Assembly: GCF_002204185.1 (NCBI RefSeq)
Contig: NZ_MXPU01000021.1
Location: 1-64,000 of the forward strand
Direction: 5' to 3'
From: Rhizobium esperanzae
GTDB taxonomy: Bacteria; Pseudomonadota; Alphaproteobacteria; Rhizobiales; Rhizobiaceae
Length of the DNA: 64,000 bases
The position numbers were made by a program, and so were the translations under genes. Below the pieces are notes generated by a model. The model was not told the origin of the DNA. It searched no databases and saw only the letters and a list, made by a program, of their open reading frames with translations. This document shows positions 47,797 through 56,816 of this stretch, one piece after another (positions within the stretch are counted from its first letter, which is position 1; every line of letters starts with the position of its first letter).

Positions 47797-47803
47797 CTCC
47801 TCC
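47797..47803 (-). promoter_or_regulatory. Ribosome binding site that decides the SDR start
   Basis: GGAGGAG on the minus strand, three to five bases before GTG 47793. It is downstream of the first in-frame ATG (47820), so the shorter protein is the better reading. Confidence 0.65.
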
Positions 47804-47813
47804 GATCGCTGAT

Positions 47814-47830
47814 GTTCCATTATTTGGAAC
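47814..47830. promoter_or_regulatory. Candidate IclR operator palindrome
   Basis: GTTCCA-TTATT-TGGAAC is a perfect 6+5+6 inverted repeat between the operon and the divergent iclR gene. A further half-site-like GTGGAAT lies at 47844-47850. Repeats of the TTCCA/TGGAA type are typical for IclR-family regulators. Confidence 0.6.
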
Positions 47831-47835
47831 TTAAT

Positions 47836-47864
47836 TTGACTATGTGGAATTATCGGATTATGCT
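47836..47864 (+). promoter_or_regulatory. Promoter of the iclR gene
   Basis: TTGACT (47836-47841), 17-base spacer, TATGCT (47859-47864), reading towards iclR at 47924. Confidence 0.65.
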
Positions 47865-47878
47865 GGGCTTTCTGTCAA
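47849..47878 (-). promoter_or_regulatory. Promoter of the sugar-acid operon
   Basis: On the minus strand: TTGACA (47878-47873), 18-base spacer, GATAAT (47854-47849). It overlaps the iclR promoter on the other strand, and the palindrome at 47814-47830 would lie just downstream of its start point. Confidence 0.65.
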
Positions 47879-47923
47879 GGGCGCACGCTTGCAAGCGCGG
47901 ACCGATTCAATGGCACATAGACA

Positions 47924-48718
47924 ATGACTTCAAGCGACGGCATGGCTCAGGCACGCGAGACGGGCACCCTCGGCAAATTGATGGTTCTCCTCGATCTCGT
48001 CACCCATGCGGATACGCCATTGCGCTTCACCGACATTCTGGCGCGGGCCGGCCAGCCGCGCGGCACGCTGCATCGCCAGCTCAGCCACCTGGTGGAGGAG
48101 GGGTTGCTCGAGCTCGATGGCGACGGCCGTTATGCGCCGGGCCTGCGCCTGCTCGATTTTGCCGCGCGCAGCTGGGCGCGCAACGAATTCCGCCTGGTTG
48201 CCGAACCGCACCTGAGCGAACTCCAGCAGGCGACCGGCGAGACGGTGCATCTCGGCGTTCTCCGGGGACAGTCGATCATTTATCTCGACAAGGTTGAAGG
48301 CCGTCAGCCGGTGCGCATGTATTCGCAGATCGGCAACGCATCGCCCTGCTACTGCACTGGGGTCGGCAAGGCCGCTCTTTCGCTGCTTTCGCGAGAAACT
48401 CTTGTCGACCTCCTCGCCGGTCTGAGCTTCACCAGCTTCACCGCCTCGACCCATGCTTCGGCCGAGACGCTTGCCGCCGAAATCCGCGAGATTGCCGAAC
48501 AGGGCTATGCTTTCGACCGCGAGGAGCACGAAGCCGGCATCCGCTGCGTCGCCGCGCCCGTCTGGTCGGAGGATCGCACCTTCATCGGCGGCATTTCGGT
48601 CACCGGCCCGGCCTATCGGCTGTCGATGGAACTTCTGCGTCAGTGGGCCGTTCCCGTACAGCTGGCGGCTGCAAGGATTATGGAGGGCATGCGCGTCCGC
48701 CTCGGCCCGCGCCGCTGA
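47924..48718 (+). CDS. IclR-family transcriptional regulator
   Basis: The 264-residue protein has an N-terminal winged HTH (residues 15-75: LGKLMVLLDLVTHADTPLRF then RGTLHRQLSHLVEEGLLE). The effector domain follows, with TGETVHLGVLRGQSIIYLDKVEG and YCTGVGKAALSLL, ending with the segment FIGGISVTGPA. The divergent position suggests it controls the dehydrogenase-kinase-aldolase-lactonase operon, with a sugar-acid intermediate as effector. Confidence 0.9.
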   Translation: MTSSDGMAQARETGTLGKLMVLLDLVTHADTPLRFTDILARAGQPRGTLHRQLSHLVEEGLLELDGDGRYAPGLRLLDFAARSWARNEFRLVAEPHLSELQQATGETVHLGVLRGQSIIYLDKVEGRQPVRMYSQIGNASPCYCTGVGKAALSLLSRETLVDLLAGLSFTSFTASTHASAETLAAEIREIAEQGYAFDREEHEAGIRCVAAPVWSEDRTFIGGISVTGPAYRLSMELLRQWAVPVQLAAARIMEGMRVRLGPRR

Positions 48719-48925
48719 CGGTCATCGTTACCGCGTTTGCTGGACCGCTTGCGGAGCATGTTTATGAAGAGCGCGATATTGAGACGGGCGAATCACGCCA
48801 AGTGGAATGGCCTGCGAAATCTGCAACCAAGCATTGGTCCAAGCCTGTCCGCCGAGGCCGGCTCCATGTGATCCAACTCACGCTCCTCACGCCTCGATGC
48901 AACCGAACCGGCCGCGGCGCCGGAG

Positions 48926-49672
48926 ATGAAAACTGTGATGGTACCCTTGTCGCAAACATCCACGGATGAAGACGATTACATCAACGAAATCGTCGGCCTG
49001 AAGACGCAGTTCGATATTTTCCGTTTCTTGAAGCGCGTCACGGAAGCTTATCGCAGCCGCGCCTTCATGGTTCTCAATCTGCCGCCGATCACCTCTCTCG
49101 ACCTGCAGGGCAGCACCGTCATCACCAGTTGGCCGGCCGAGCTTCTGGCGCTCTACGACCAGGAAGCGCTGATGGTGAACAGCCCGGTTCTGAGGCGGCT
49201 GAGAACATCGACGCGGCCGTTCTTTTACGACATGTCGCGCGAGACCTGGTCGCGCGACGACGGCAAGTCCGCCCTGGTCACCGGGTTGTTCGAGCGTTTC
49301 AGGATGATACGCGGCGCCTATTTCCCAACGCATGAGGCCTCCGGCCTGCGCGGCGCCGTCTCCTTCGCCGGCGATCGCGAACCGTTCAGCGCCGCCGAGA
49401 TGCGCGAGCTTTGCTATATCGCCATCCATGTCTTCGACAGGCTTGCTGAAATCCGCAACCTCGATACGCGCATGACGGACTCGCTGACCGACCGCGAGAT
49501 CGACTGCCTCAACTGGACGGCGGCCGGCAAGACCAGCGCCGAGATCGCCGAAATCCTGGCGCTGTCCGAGCATACGGTCAATCATTACCTAAACCGCGCC
49601 ACCAAGAAGCTCGACACGGTCAACCGCACCCAGGCGGTCGCCAAGGCGCTGCGGATCGGCCTGATCAAATAA
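48926..49672 (+). CDS. LuxR-family regulator with autoinducer-type N-terminal domain (orphan)
   Basis: The 248-residue protein has an N-terminal domain of the acyl-homoserine-lactone-binding fold (about residues 20-165: FRFLKRVTEAYRSRAFMVLN, later LRGAVSFAGDREPF). The C-terminal LuxR HTH spans about 183-245 (LTDREIDCLNWTAAGKTSAEIAEIL, SEHTVNHYLNRATKKL). No luxI-type synthase gene is nearby. Residues that usually hold the lactone look altered: the Asp-Pro pair reads Ser-Pro in VNSPVL, and a Trp position reads Tyr in PFFYDM. It may respond to another ligand. Start Met at 48938 is an alternative. Confidence 0.82.
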   Translation: MKTVMVPLSQTSTDEDDYINEIVGLKTQFDIFRFLKRVTEAYRSRAFMVLNLPPITSLDLQGSTVITSWPAELLALYDQEALMVNSPVLRRLRTSTRPFFYDMSRETWSRDDGKSALVTGLFERFRMIRGAYFPTHEASGLRGAVSFAGDREPFSAAEMRELCYIAIHVFDRLAEIRNLDTRMTDSLTDREIDCLNWTAAGKTSAEIAEILALSEHTVNHYLNRATKKLDTVNRTQAVAKALRIGLIK

Positions 49673-50181
49673 GTCGCAAAATGGCGGCGCGCTGTGGGCG
49701 GCCGCTCAGTGCTTAGGCAGACCCTGGATGTTCCCCGGCGCTTCTGCGCGCTTTTCCCGATTTTTCATCTGGCACGCTTTCTGCATCTCCTTTGCCAGAG
49801 GTCCAGAGGGGACTTTGATGACCAGCGCCAGGAAATGGCGCGGCCGACACACCGCCGCCCGACGCCGACGCCGCTTCTCTCCCGGCCCTCGGCGTCGGTG
49901 GTGGTTGTTGCCTTTTGGCACCGCTTCTTTCGCAGCTGTTGACGAATTCCTCTTCCCGATCACTTTTCTCTGGCCTTTTTTTCGGCTTGCGCTAGTTCGC
50001 CCCGCATTGCGCCGGTTCTCGGGGAGAGAGACCGTTGCGGCCATCAGGGCGAAATGCCCGGCGGACTTGATGGCCGCAACGGATTCGCTAAATCCCCGCC
50101 GTCGTTTTTCGACGCCGGCAGATTGATTTTCCTCCCGATGATTTTGTTTGGCGAAGGCGTGCGGCTCCACTATCTCTACCG
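49673..50181. other. Region without a convincing gene; holds one small candidate
   Basis: Between the LuxR gene and mrp. Only the frame at 49818-50126 has a good ribosome site. The rest shows pyrimidine-rich, biased sequence and no repeat that I could identify. Confidence 0.4.
49818..50126 (+). CDS. Candidate small protein of 102 aa, very arginine-rich (doubtful)
   Basis: ATG 49818 is preceded by AGAGGGGACTTTG, one of the better ribosome sites in the area. The protein begins TSARKWRGRHTAARRRRRF, has a hydrophobic middle (FLFPITFLWPFFRLALV) that could be one membrane segment, and a basic tail. No family is recognised. The composition is unlike the neighbours, so it may be a chance frame. Confidence 0.3.
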   Translation: MTSARKWRGRHTAARRRRRFSPGPRRRWWLLPFGTASFAAVDEFLFPITFLWPFFRLALVRPALRRFSGRETVAAIRAKCPADLMAATDSLNPRRRFSTPAD

Positions 50182-50227
50182 CATGATTTCATGCCTTGGT
50201 CGGAATCGGCCAAGGCTAAAAATCATG
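50182..50227. repeat. Nested palindrome upstream of mrp
   Basis: CATGATTT / AAATCATG outer arms enclose CCTTGG / CCAAGG inner arms (50194-50215). It resembles hairpin elements common between rhizobial genes and lies 59 bases upstream of the mrp start. Confidence 0.5.
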
Positions 50228-50285
50228 TGTGCGTCTTGAAAGACGCGCAGCGCCGAAGTCTGCGAGAAGAAGCAATGAGGGTGGA

Positions 50286-51452
50286 ATGACCGACGTCACG
50301 AAGGAACAGGTTCTTGAAACGCTGAAGACCGTGCGCGGACCGGATCTCGAACACGACATCGTCGCGCTCGGCATGGTCTCCGATGTCTTCATCTCCGATG
50401 GCAAGGTCTATTTCTCCATCACCGTTCCGGCCGAGCGCGCCAAGGAGCTGGAGCCGATGCGGCTCGCCGCCGAGCGCGTCATCAAGGAGATGCCGGGCGT
50501 CAAGGGTGCGCTCGTTACGCTGACGGCGGACAAGAAGGCCGCCGCCGCGCCCGCTGCCCGCCCGGCGTCGAATCCGCCCCACGGTCACGCCGGTCATGAT
50601 CATGGGCATCACGCGCATGCGCCGCAGCAACAGCCGCCCCGCGCCGGCAAGATCGGTGTCCCCGGTATCGGCGCCATCATTGCCGTCGCCTCCGGCAAGG
50701 GCGGGGTCGGCAAGTCCACCACCGCCGTCAACCTGGCGCTCGGCCTGCTCGCCAATGGTCTCAGGGTCGGCATTCTCGATGCCGATATTTACGGCCCCTC
50801 GATGCCGCGGCTCTTGAAGATCGCCGGCCGTCCGACGCAGATCGATGGCCGCATCATCAATCCGATGGAGAATTACGGCCTCAAGGTGATGTCGATGGGT
50901 TTCCTCGTCGACGAGGAGACGGCGATGATCTGGCGCGGGCCGATGGTCCAGTCGGCGCTGTTGCAGATGCTGCGCGAAGTGGCATGGGGCGAGCTCGACG
51001 TCCTCGTCGTCGACATGCCGCCCGGCACCGGCGATGCGCAATTGACGATGGCCCAGCAAGTGCCGCTTGCCGGCGCCGTCATCGTTTCCACGCCGCAGGA
51101 CCTTGCCCTGATTGACGCCCGCAAGGGCCTCAACATGTTCCGCAAAGTCGAGGTGCCGGTTCTCGGCATCGTCGAAAACATGAGCTATTTCATAGCGCCC
51201 GACACCGGCACCCGCTACGACATCTTCGGTCATGGCGGCGCCCGCAAGGAGGCCGAGCGCATCGGCGTGCCCTTCCTCGGCGAAGTGCCGCTGACGATGA
51301 ACATCCGCGAAACGTCAGATGCCGGCACGCCGCTCGTCGCCTCCGATCCGAACGGCGTCGTCGCCGGCATCTATCGCGGCATCGCCGCCAAGGTGTGGCA
51401 GCAGCTCGGCGGCCAGCCCCAGCGCCCGGCGCCGGCGATCGTTTTTGAATGA
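50286..51452 (+). CDS. mrp: Mrp/ApbC/NBP35-type iron-sulfur cluster carrier ATPase, without CxxC
   Basis: The 388-residue protein has an N-terminal MIP18/DUF59 domain (1-80: VRGPDLEHDIVALGMV), a His-rich linker (HGHAGHDHGHHAHAP, about 98-115) and a ParA-like P-loop ATPase. The ATPase has SGKGGVGKST from residue 136, then DADIYGPSMPRLL and VDMPPGTGDAQLT. The family assembles and delivers Fe-S clusters. The usual C-terminal CxxC after ENMS reads APDT here (304-307). ATG 50286 is chosen since it starts TDVTKEQVLETLKTV, after GGTGGA. Confidence 0.92.
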   Translation: MTDVTKEQVLETLKTVRGPDLEHDIVALGMVSDVFISDGKVYFSITVPAERAKELEPMRLAAERVIKEMPGVKGALVTLTADKKAAAAPAARPASNPPHGHAGHDHGHHAHAPQQQPPRAGKIGVPGIGAIIAVASGKGGVGKSTTAVNLALGLLANGLRVGILDADIYGPSMPRLLKIAGRPTQIDGRIINPMENYGLKVMSMGFLVDEETAMIWRGPMVQSALLQMLREVAWGELDVLVVDMPPGTGDAQLTMAQQVPLAGAVIVSTPQDLALIDARKGLNMFRKVEVPVLGIVENMSYFIAPDTGTRYDIFGHGGARKEAERIGVPFLGEVPLTMNIRETSDAGTPLVASDPNGVVAGIYRGIAAKVWQQLGGQPQRPAPAIVFE

Positions 51453-51905
51453 CGTCTCCGGTTATGAGCAGGACTTCCCGGCCAGGGCGCGCATGAGAGC
51501 AAAGCGCTGAGCCGCCGAATCACCGTTGCGATCACCCCGAATTGTGCGGGAAATGTGGTGAAAAGCCGCGCTTCACGGAAGATGTCTTGATTATTTCACG
51601 GCTTTGCTTCATATGCCGCGGCGCCATGATGGCATTGCTGCAGATGCTCAACGACGGCCGTCTTCGTTTCGAAGGTCCGGCCCGCCTGCAAGGTCGAAGG
51701 ATGGGTACTGCGATGCGGTGGAGCACAATGGGCATGCTGGCTTTTGCGGCCGGATGCAGCCGGAGTTGTATGAACTTTCTTGATCTGCTTCCGTTTGGAC
51801 CTGGGACGTGCCAGCCTCGCATTGCCGCGATGGCGGACGGATGGAAAGGCTTGCGATGAAGATGGCGATGACCACGAAGTGTCGTGAGCATCGGAGACGC
51901 TGCCG
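51453..51905. other. Intergenic region between mrp and corA; no recognised gene
   Basis: Short frames on both strands lack a family likeness and a convincing start. A promoter-like CTTGAT-N17-TCATAT at about 51587-51615 could drive corA-kup, at low confidence. Confidence 0.35.
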
Positions 51906-52880
51906 GTGATCACCGCTTACCTTTCCAATTGCAAATCGGTCGAGATCCGCGATCTCGCGCAGCCGGTATCCTTTCCCGAGGATGTCGTCTGGATCGACAT
52001 GATCGAGCCGAGCCGCGAGGAGGAGCTTTATGTCGAGAAGGTTCTCGGCATCGAGGTTCCGACCCGTGACGATCTCAAGGACATCGAACCTTCGGCTCGC
52101 CTTTATATCGAAAACGACGCCGTCTTCATGACCGCTTCGCTGGTCTGGAAGGCCGATACCGACGCGCCGACGCTGACCGATGTCGCCTTCATCCTGGCCG
52201 AAAACCGCCTGGTCACCATCCGCTACGCCCAACCGAAATCCTTTGCGCTGTTTATCGCCGCCCTGCACCGGCTGCCGGAAAACTGGCGCAGCGGCGCGGC
52301 CCTTCTCGCCAAGCTGCTGGAGACGATCGTCGACCGGACTGCCGAAATCCTCGAAACCTCCGTCTCGCGCATCGACATCTTATCGACGCATGTCTTCGGC
52401 AAGGCGAAAAAGGTCCGCAAGCCTTCGAACTACCTCGAGCAGAAATTGCGCGATATCGCCGGTCATCACCGCATGATCAGCAAGCTGCGAGACAGTCTCG
52501 GCTCGCTTTCCCGGCTTCTGACGTTCCTTTACACGATCCCGGCGATCCAGCAGGACCACGAGGCGAAGGAGCTCTGCCGCACCGTCTCGCGCGATATTCA
52601 GTCGCTGTCGGAGCATGCCTCCTTCGTTGCCGCCAACATCACCTTCCTGCTCGATGCCTCGCTCGGCCTCATCAACATCGAACAGAACTCGATCATCAAG
52701 ATTTTCTCGATCGCCTCGGTCGTGTTCCTGCCGCCGACATTGGTCGCCTCCATCTATGGCATGAATTTTCAGGTCATGCCGGAACTGGCCTGGACGGCGG
52801 GTTATCCCTATTCGCTGGCCTTGATGGTAATATCGGCCGTCATTCCTTTTTTCTTTTTTCGCTGGAAAGGCTGGCTCTGA
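51906..52880 (+). CDS. corA: CorA-family magnesium transporter
   Basis: The 324-residue protein has a long cytoplasmic N-terminal domain and two C-terminal membrane helices. The pore signature YGMNF is at residues 284-288, followed by the short periplasmic loop and the second helix (YSLALMVISAVIPFFFF). It forms a pentameric Mg2+ (or Co2+, Ni2+) channel in the inner membrane. The start is GTG 51906. The kup gene starts 18 bases after its stop, so the two are co-transcribed. Confidence 0.93.
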   Translation: MITAYLSNCKSVEIRDLAQPVSFPEDVVWIDMIEPSREEELYVEKVLGIEVPTRDDLKDIEPSARLYIENDAVFMTASLVWKADTDAPTLTDVAFILAENRLVTIRYAQPKSFALFIAALHRLPENWRSGAALLAKLLETIVDRTAEILETSVSRIDILSTHVFGKAKKVRKPSNYLEQKLRDIAGHHRMISKLRDSLGSLSRLLTFLYTIPAIQQDHEAKELCRTVSRDIQSLSEHASFVAANITFLLDASLGLINIEQNSIIKIFSIASVVFLPPTLVASIYGMNFQVMPELAWTAGYPYSLALMVISAVIPFFFFRWKGWL

Positions 52881-52898
52881 GGAGCTTGTTGAAATTTC

Positions 52899-54800
52899 AT
52901 GTCCGAAGAGAGCCATCCTCCGCACGAAGGCCATATGACGCCGCGCAAGCTGTTCTATCTCGCGCTCGGTTCCGTCGGTGTCGTCTATGGCGATATCGGC
53001 ACGAGCCCGCTCTACGCTTTTCGCGAGGCGCTGAAGCCCGTCGCCCATGACGGCGTCACCCGTTTCGAGGTCATCAGTCTGATTTCGTTGATGATCTGGG
53101 CGCTGACCATCATCGTCACCATCAAATACGTTCTCTTCCTGCTGCGCGCCGACAACGACGGGGAGGGCGGCACGCTGTCGCTGCTCGCCCTTCTGATGAA
53201 GACCGCCAACGGCCATACCGCAATGCTGATGCTGCTCGGACTGATGGGCGCTGCCCTGTTCCTCGGCGATGCGATGATCACGCCGGCGCTTTCGGTGCTG
53301 TCGGCCGTCGAGGGTCTGAAGCTCGTCACGCCCAGCCTGGCGGAATACATCGTGCCGATCTCGGTGGCGATCCTGGTGCTGCTCTTCGTCGTGCAGTCGC
53401 GCGGCACCGGGGCCGTCGCCAAATTCTTCGGCCCGATCACCGCCGTCTGGTTCCTCGTCATCGCCGCCGCCGGCATTTCCCACATCTCCGACGATTTCGG
53501 CATTCTGGCCGCCTTCAACCCCTATTATGCCGTCAGCTTCCTGCTGCATGAGGGTTTTTACGGTGTCGTCGTGCTTGGTGCCGTCTTCCTGACGGTGACG
53601 GGCGCCGAGGCGCTTTATGCCGATCTCGGCCATTTCGGCCGTCGCCCGATCCAATGGGCCTGGTTCGCGCTGGTGTTTCCGGCGTTGACGCTGAACTATC
53701 TCGGGCAGGGCGCGCTCGTGCTCGGCAGACCGGAGACGATGTCCGATCCCTTCTATCTGATGTTTCCGCAATGGGCGCTGCTGCCGGTCGTCATCCTCGC
53801 CACCGCCGCAACAATCATCGCCAGCCAGGCCGTCATAACGGGGGCCTTTTCGCTGGTGCGCCAGGGCATCAACCTCGGCTTCCTGCCGCGCATGGAAATC
53901 CTCTTCACCTCGGAAACCAATACCGGACAAATCTTCTTGCCGTCGGTCAACGCCGTGCTGTTTTTTGGCGTCATTTTCCTGGTGTTAAGCTTCAAGACGT
54001 CGGACGCATTGGCGACCGCCTACGGCATCTCCGTCACCGGCGCCATGGTCGTCACCTCGATCATGGCCTTCGAATTCGTCCGTGCCCGCTGGAACTGGTC
54101 GCTGCCGGTAGCGGTGATCGCGCTCGCGCCGCTCGTCGTGCTCGAAATGATCTTCCTCGGCGCCAATCTTCTGAAGATCCACGATGGCGGCTATATCCCG
54201 ATCCTGATCGCCACCGCCTTTACCGTCGTCATGTGGACCTGGCGCCGCGGCACCGCGATCCTGATGGAGAAGACCCGGCACACCGATATTCCGCTCGCCT
54301 CCTTCGTCAGCTCCATCGAGCGCAAGAGCGAGCATTCGCCGGCCCAGGTTCCGGGCACGGCGATCTTCCTGACCAGTGATCCGGAATCGGCCCCCGCCGC
54401 CCTGCTGCACAATCTCAAGCACAACCACGTGCTTCACGATCGCAACGTCATCCTGACGATCCGCACGGTCAACAAGCCGCGTGTACCGAGCCACGACCGC
54501 TATAAGGTCGAGCCGATTTCCGAACGCTTCTCGCGCGTCGAGCTGCTCTTCGGCTTCATGGAATCGCAGAACGTCTCGCAGGCGCTGGCGACGCTGCGCA
54601 AGACCGGACTGAAGTTCGACATCATGTCGACCTCCTTCTATCTTGGCCGCCGCAAGCTGGTGCCGGATGCCAAGTCGGGCATGCCCTACTGGCAGGACCG
54701 GCTCTACATTGCGCTGGCCAACGCCGCCGCCAACCCCTCGGACTACTTCCGCCTGCCGGCAAACCGCGTGGTGGAACTGGGATCGCATGTGATCATTTGA
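52899..54800 (+). CDS. kup: Kup potassium uptake permease
   Basis: The 633-residue protein has about 12 membrane segments. It has [19 protein letters not shown] near the N-terminus, [19 protein letters not shown], and a hydrophilic C-terminal domain from about residue 470. It is a low-affinity, proton-coupled K+ importer in the inner membrane. Several Kup copies are common in rhizobia. It pairs with corA as a likely cation-uptake operon. Confidence 0.94.
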   Translation: MSEESHPPHEGHMTPRKLFYLALGSVGVVYGDIGTSPLYAFREALKPVAHDGVTRFEVISLISLMIWALTIIVTIKYVLFLLRADNDGEGGTLSLLALLMKTANGHTAMLMLLGLMGAALFLGDAMITPALSVLSAVEGLKLVTPSLAEYIVPISVAILVLLFVVQSRGTGAVAKFFGPITAVWFLVIAAAGISHISDDFGILAAFNPYYAVSFLLHEGFYGVVVLGAVFLTVTGAEALYADLGHFGRRPIQWAWFALVFPALTLNYLGQGALVLGRPETMSDPFYLMFPQWALLPVVILATAATIIASQAVITGAFSLVRQGINLGFLPRMEILFTSETNTGQIFLPSVNAVLFFGVIFLVLSFKTSDALATAYGISVTGAMVVTSIMAFEFVRARWNWSLPVAVIALAPLVVLEMIFLGANLLKIHDGGYIPILIATAFTVVMWTWRRGTAILMEKTRHTDIPLASFVSSIERKSEHSPAQVPGTAIFLTSDPESAPAALLHNLKHNHVLHDRNVILTIRTVNKPRVPSHDRYKVEPISERFSRVELLFGFMESQNVSQALATLRKTGLKFDIMSTSFYLGRRKLVPDAKSGMPYWQDRLYIALANAAANPSDYFRLPANRVVELGSHVII

Positions 54801-54930
54801 GGGGTTGGGGAGGGGACTTTGTAAGGGATGCGTCCCGTCAAACCAGCTACGTTAGAACATCCAAAAACTCCCACTGCTACTTTCCGGCACGCCTCGTTAA
54901 CCGGACGTCAAGGTTAATGAGAGATTTTCG

Positions 54931-56142
54931 ATGGCATGTTCCCGCGTTTCATGCCCGGAGTTCGTGTTGCGTCGAAAGAGCCCTTCCCGTAGCAAGCTGC
55001 GTCTTCTCCCCGAGAACTGGGTGTCGCCCGCCATCTTCGGGCTTGCCGGCTGGCTGATCTTCCCGAGCGTTGCCTCCCACGCCGATCTCGCCACGATGCT
55101 CGCCGGTCTCGATCGTGAGGGGGAGAGCTGGCGCATGGTGCTGACCAATTCGCCGGCCGGCTCCATCCACCAGGCCGAGCTCGCCTTCGCCGATCCGGCA
55201 GCGACCGGCTCGATCGCCTCAGACGCCGGCATGGTGCTGCCCGATGGCCGCAAGGTGGCTTTTACGGCCAAGGACAAGGGTCACGAGGACACGCCGGACG
55301 AGGACCGCGTCATTCGCGGCACGAAGAAAGGCCGCGTTGTCGCCGTCGAGAAGATGCAGCCGCCGAAGGATTTTTCCGCCGGCTCGATTCTCGAGCGCAC
55401 CAAGATGCTGTTCACCCCGAATTTCGATCTCAAGGACCGGTCGGCTTTCGTCAAGCCGAAGATCCAGGGCAGGGAAATCGAGATCGCCACCTCTTTCTAT
55501 AAGAAGCAGCCGGTGATGCCGGAGGTCGGCGTGCCGGCGATGCTCGCAAGCCTCGTTACCAGCAACAAGGCCGACGTGCTTGCCACCGCCTATGCGCCGA
55601 CGGCACCGGATTATGCCCGCCAGTCGCCCTTCGATTCGATCCTGACCGAACCGGACAGCGGCCGCTTCGTGCCCCAGATCGGTCCGGGCGACCACGCCTG
55701 GGCCGCAAGCGTGCTGCCGCCGAGCGTCTTCTCCGCCCGCGAGCAACAATGCCTTGCCTCCGGCATCTATTTCGAGGCGCGCGGGGAATCGGTGAAGGGC
55801 CAGGCGGCCGTCGCCCAGGTCATCCTCAACCGTGTCCGCAACCCCGCCTATCCCAAGAGCATTTGCGGCGTCGTCTATCAGAACGAGGATTGGCGCAACC
55901 GCTGCCAGTTTTCCTTCGCCTGCGACAGCATCAAGGACCGGGTGAATTCGCAATATCACTGGCGGGTGGCCCGCGACGTGGCCATGGCGGTGACATCAGG
56001 CAAGATCTGGCTGCCGCAGGTAGGTTCGGCAACACACTACCACGCCGTCTATGTCCGCCCGAAATGGGCAAAGACCATGGAAAAGGTCGGGCGCATCGGT
56101 CTCCACGTCTTCTACCGCACCTATGGCGGCGGCTGGAGCTAA
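54931..56142 (+). CDS. Cell wall hydrolase, SleB/hydrolase_2 family
   Basis: The 403-residue exported protein has a basic N-terminus and a hydrophobic segment (WVSPAIFGLAGWLIF, about 30-50). A long low-conservation linker follows, and then a C-terminal SleB-type domain (about 275-403): QQCLASGIYFEARGES, GQAAVAQVILNRV, the Cys pair region RNRCQFSFACDS, and WLPQVGSATHYHAVYVRP. The Glu in FEARGE is the expected catalytic acid. Such enzymes cleave peptidoglycan glycans and help in wall growth or turnover. It stands alone between kup and the atp operon. Confidence 0.88.
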   Translation: MACSRVSCPEFVLRRKSPSRSKLRLLPENWVSPAIFGLAGWLIFPSVASHADLATMLAGLDREGESWRMVLTNSPAGSIHQAELAFADPAATGSIASDAGMVLPDGRKVAFTAKDKGHEDTPDEDRVIRGTKKGRVVAVEKMQPPKDFSAGSILERTKMLFTPNFDLKDRSAFVKPKIQGREIEIATSFYKKQPVMPEVGVPAMLASLVTSNKADVLATAYAPTAPDYARQSPFDSILTEPDSGRFVPQIGPGDHAWAASVLPPSVFSAREQQCLASGIYFEARGESVKGQAAVAQVILNRVRNPAYPKSICGVVYQNEDWRNRCQFSFACDSIKDRVNSQYHWRVARDVAMAVTSGKIWLPQVGSATHYHAVYVRPKWAKTMEKVGRIGLHVFYRTYGGGWS

Positions 56143-56281
56143 GAGAATCCGTCAGGGCGGCAGCGATTTCCGGCCCGCAAAAGCGGATTCTTTGCGTCGA
56201 ATTTGCTCACACGGCTGAATATCGATATATCACATTGATTTTACACAACTATTTTCTGGCTGGACAGAAGCCGTCTACGCC

Positions 56282-56310
56282 TTGACTATACCAATCCCTA
56301 AAACTATGTT
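56282..56310 (+). promoter_or_regulatory. Promoter of the F0 ATP synthase operon
   Basis: TTGACT (56282-56287), 17 bases, TATGTT (56305-56310), about 105 bases upstream of atpI. The first T of the -35 box is preceded by C, as in the rhizobial CTTGAC consensus. Confidence 0.7.
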
Positions 56311-56414
56311 GCGCGCGACTTCAGAACGGGCCGGAAGGGTCTCAACCTTCGCGTCCGGGGTCCGAATGACCGGGGTAGCGGGAGTGCGGGCGACGGGCAG
56401 GCGAGGAGAGATCC

Positions 56415-56753
56415 ATGGCGGACGACCGCGAGGAAAGTCTTGAGAAGCGCCGTGCGCAACTGGGAGCGGAACTCGCGACCAAGCGCGCTGAGGCGGGAGT
56501 GGAACAAGCAAGCGAGGCCCAAGCCGAGGTAAGCCGCAAAGGTTATGCCCAGGCGATGAAGCTTTCCAGTGAGTTCATTGCCGCAATCGTCGTCGGTGCC
56601 GTCCTTGGCTATCTTCTCGACCGTTTTGTTGGCACGGCGCCTTGGGGGTTGATTGTTCTTCTGCTTCTCGGATTCTGTGCCGGCGTTCTGAACGTGCTGC
56701 GTTCTGCGGGGGTGGTGGCTCATCCGCTGGACGACCAGGACGATAAGAAATAG
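56415..56753 (+). CDS. atpI: ATP synthase accessory protein AtpI
   Basis: The 112-residue protein has a charged N-terminal half rich in Glu/Arg/Lys and Ala. Two membrane segments follow (FIAAIVVGAVLGYLLDRF and GLIVLLLLGFCAGVLNVL), then a short polar end. AtpI helps assembly of the c-ring and may assist in Mg2+ supply. It is the first gene of the operon, as usual in alphaproteobacteria. Confidence 0.9.
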   Translation: MADDREESLEKRRAQLGAELATKRAEAGVEQASEAQAEVSRKGYAQAMKLSSEFIAAIVVGAVLGYLLDRFVGTAPWGLIVLLLLGFCAGVLNVLRSAGVVAHPLDDQDDKK

Positions 56754-56816
56754 AGGGCCGGTCCCGGTCCAGTCCAATGACCCCGCGTCCTGCGGGCCAA
56801 AGAGAGAGAACAAGCG

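Noticed and set aside
47023-47820. Long form of the SDR gene starting at ATG 47820
   Set aside because: This ATG lies in a perfect palindrome with no ribosome site. GGAGGAG just before GTG 47793 supports the shorter form.
51542-51859. Small frame starting MCGKCGEKPRF between mrp and corA
   Set aside because: It starts at GTG without a good ribosome site and shows no likeness to zinc-ribbon families beyond the first CxxC.
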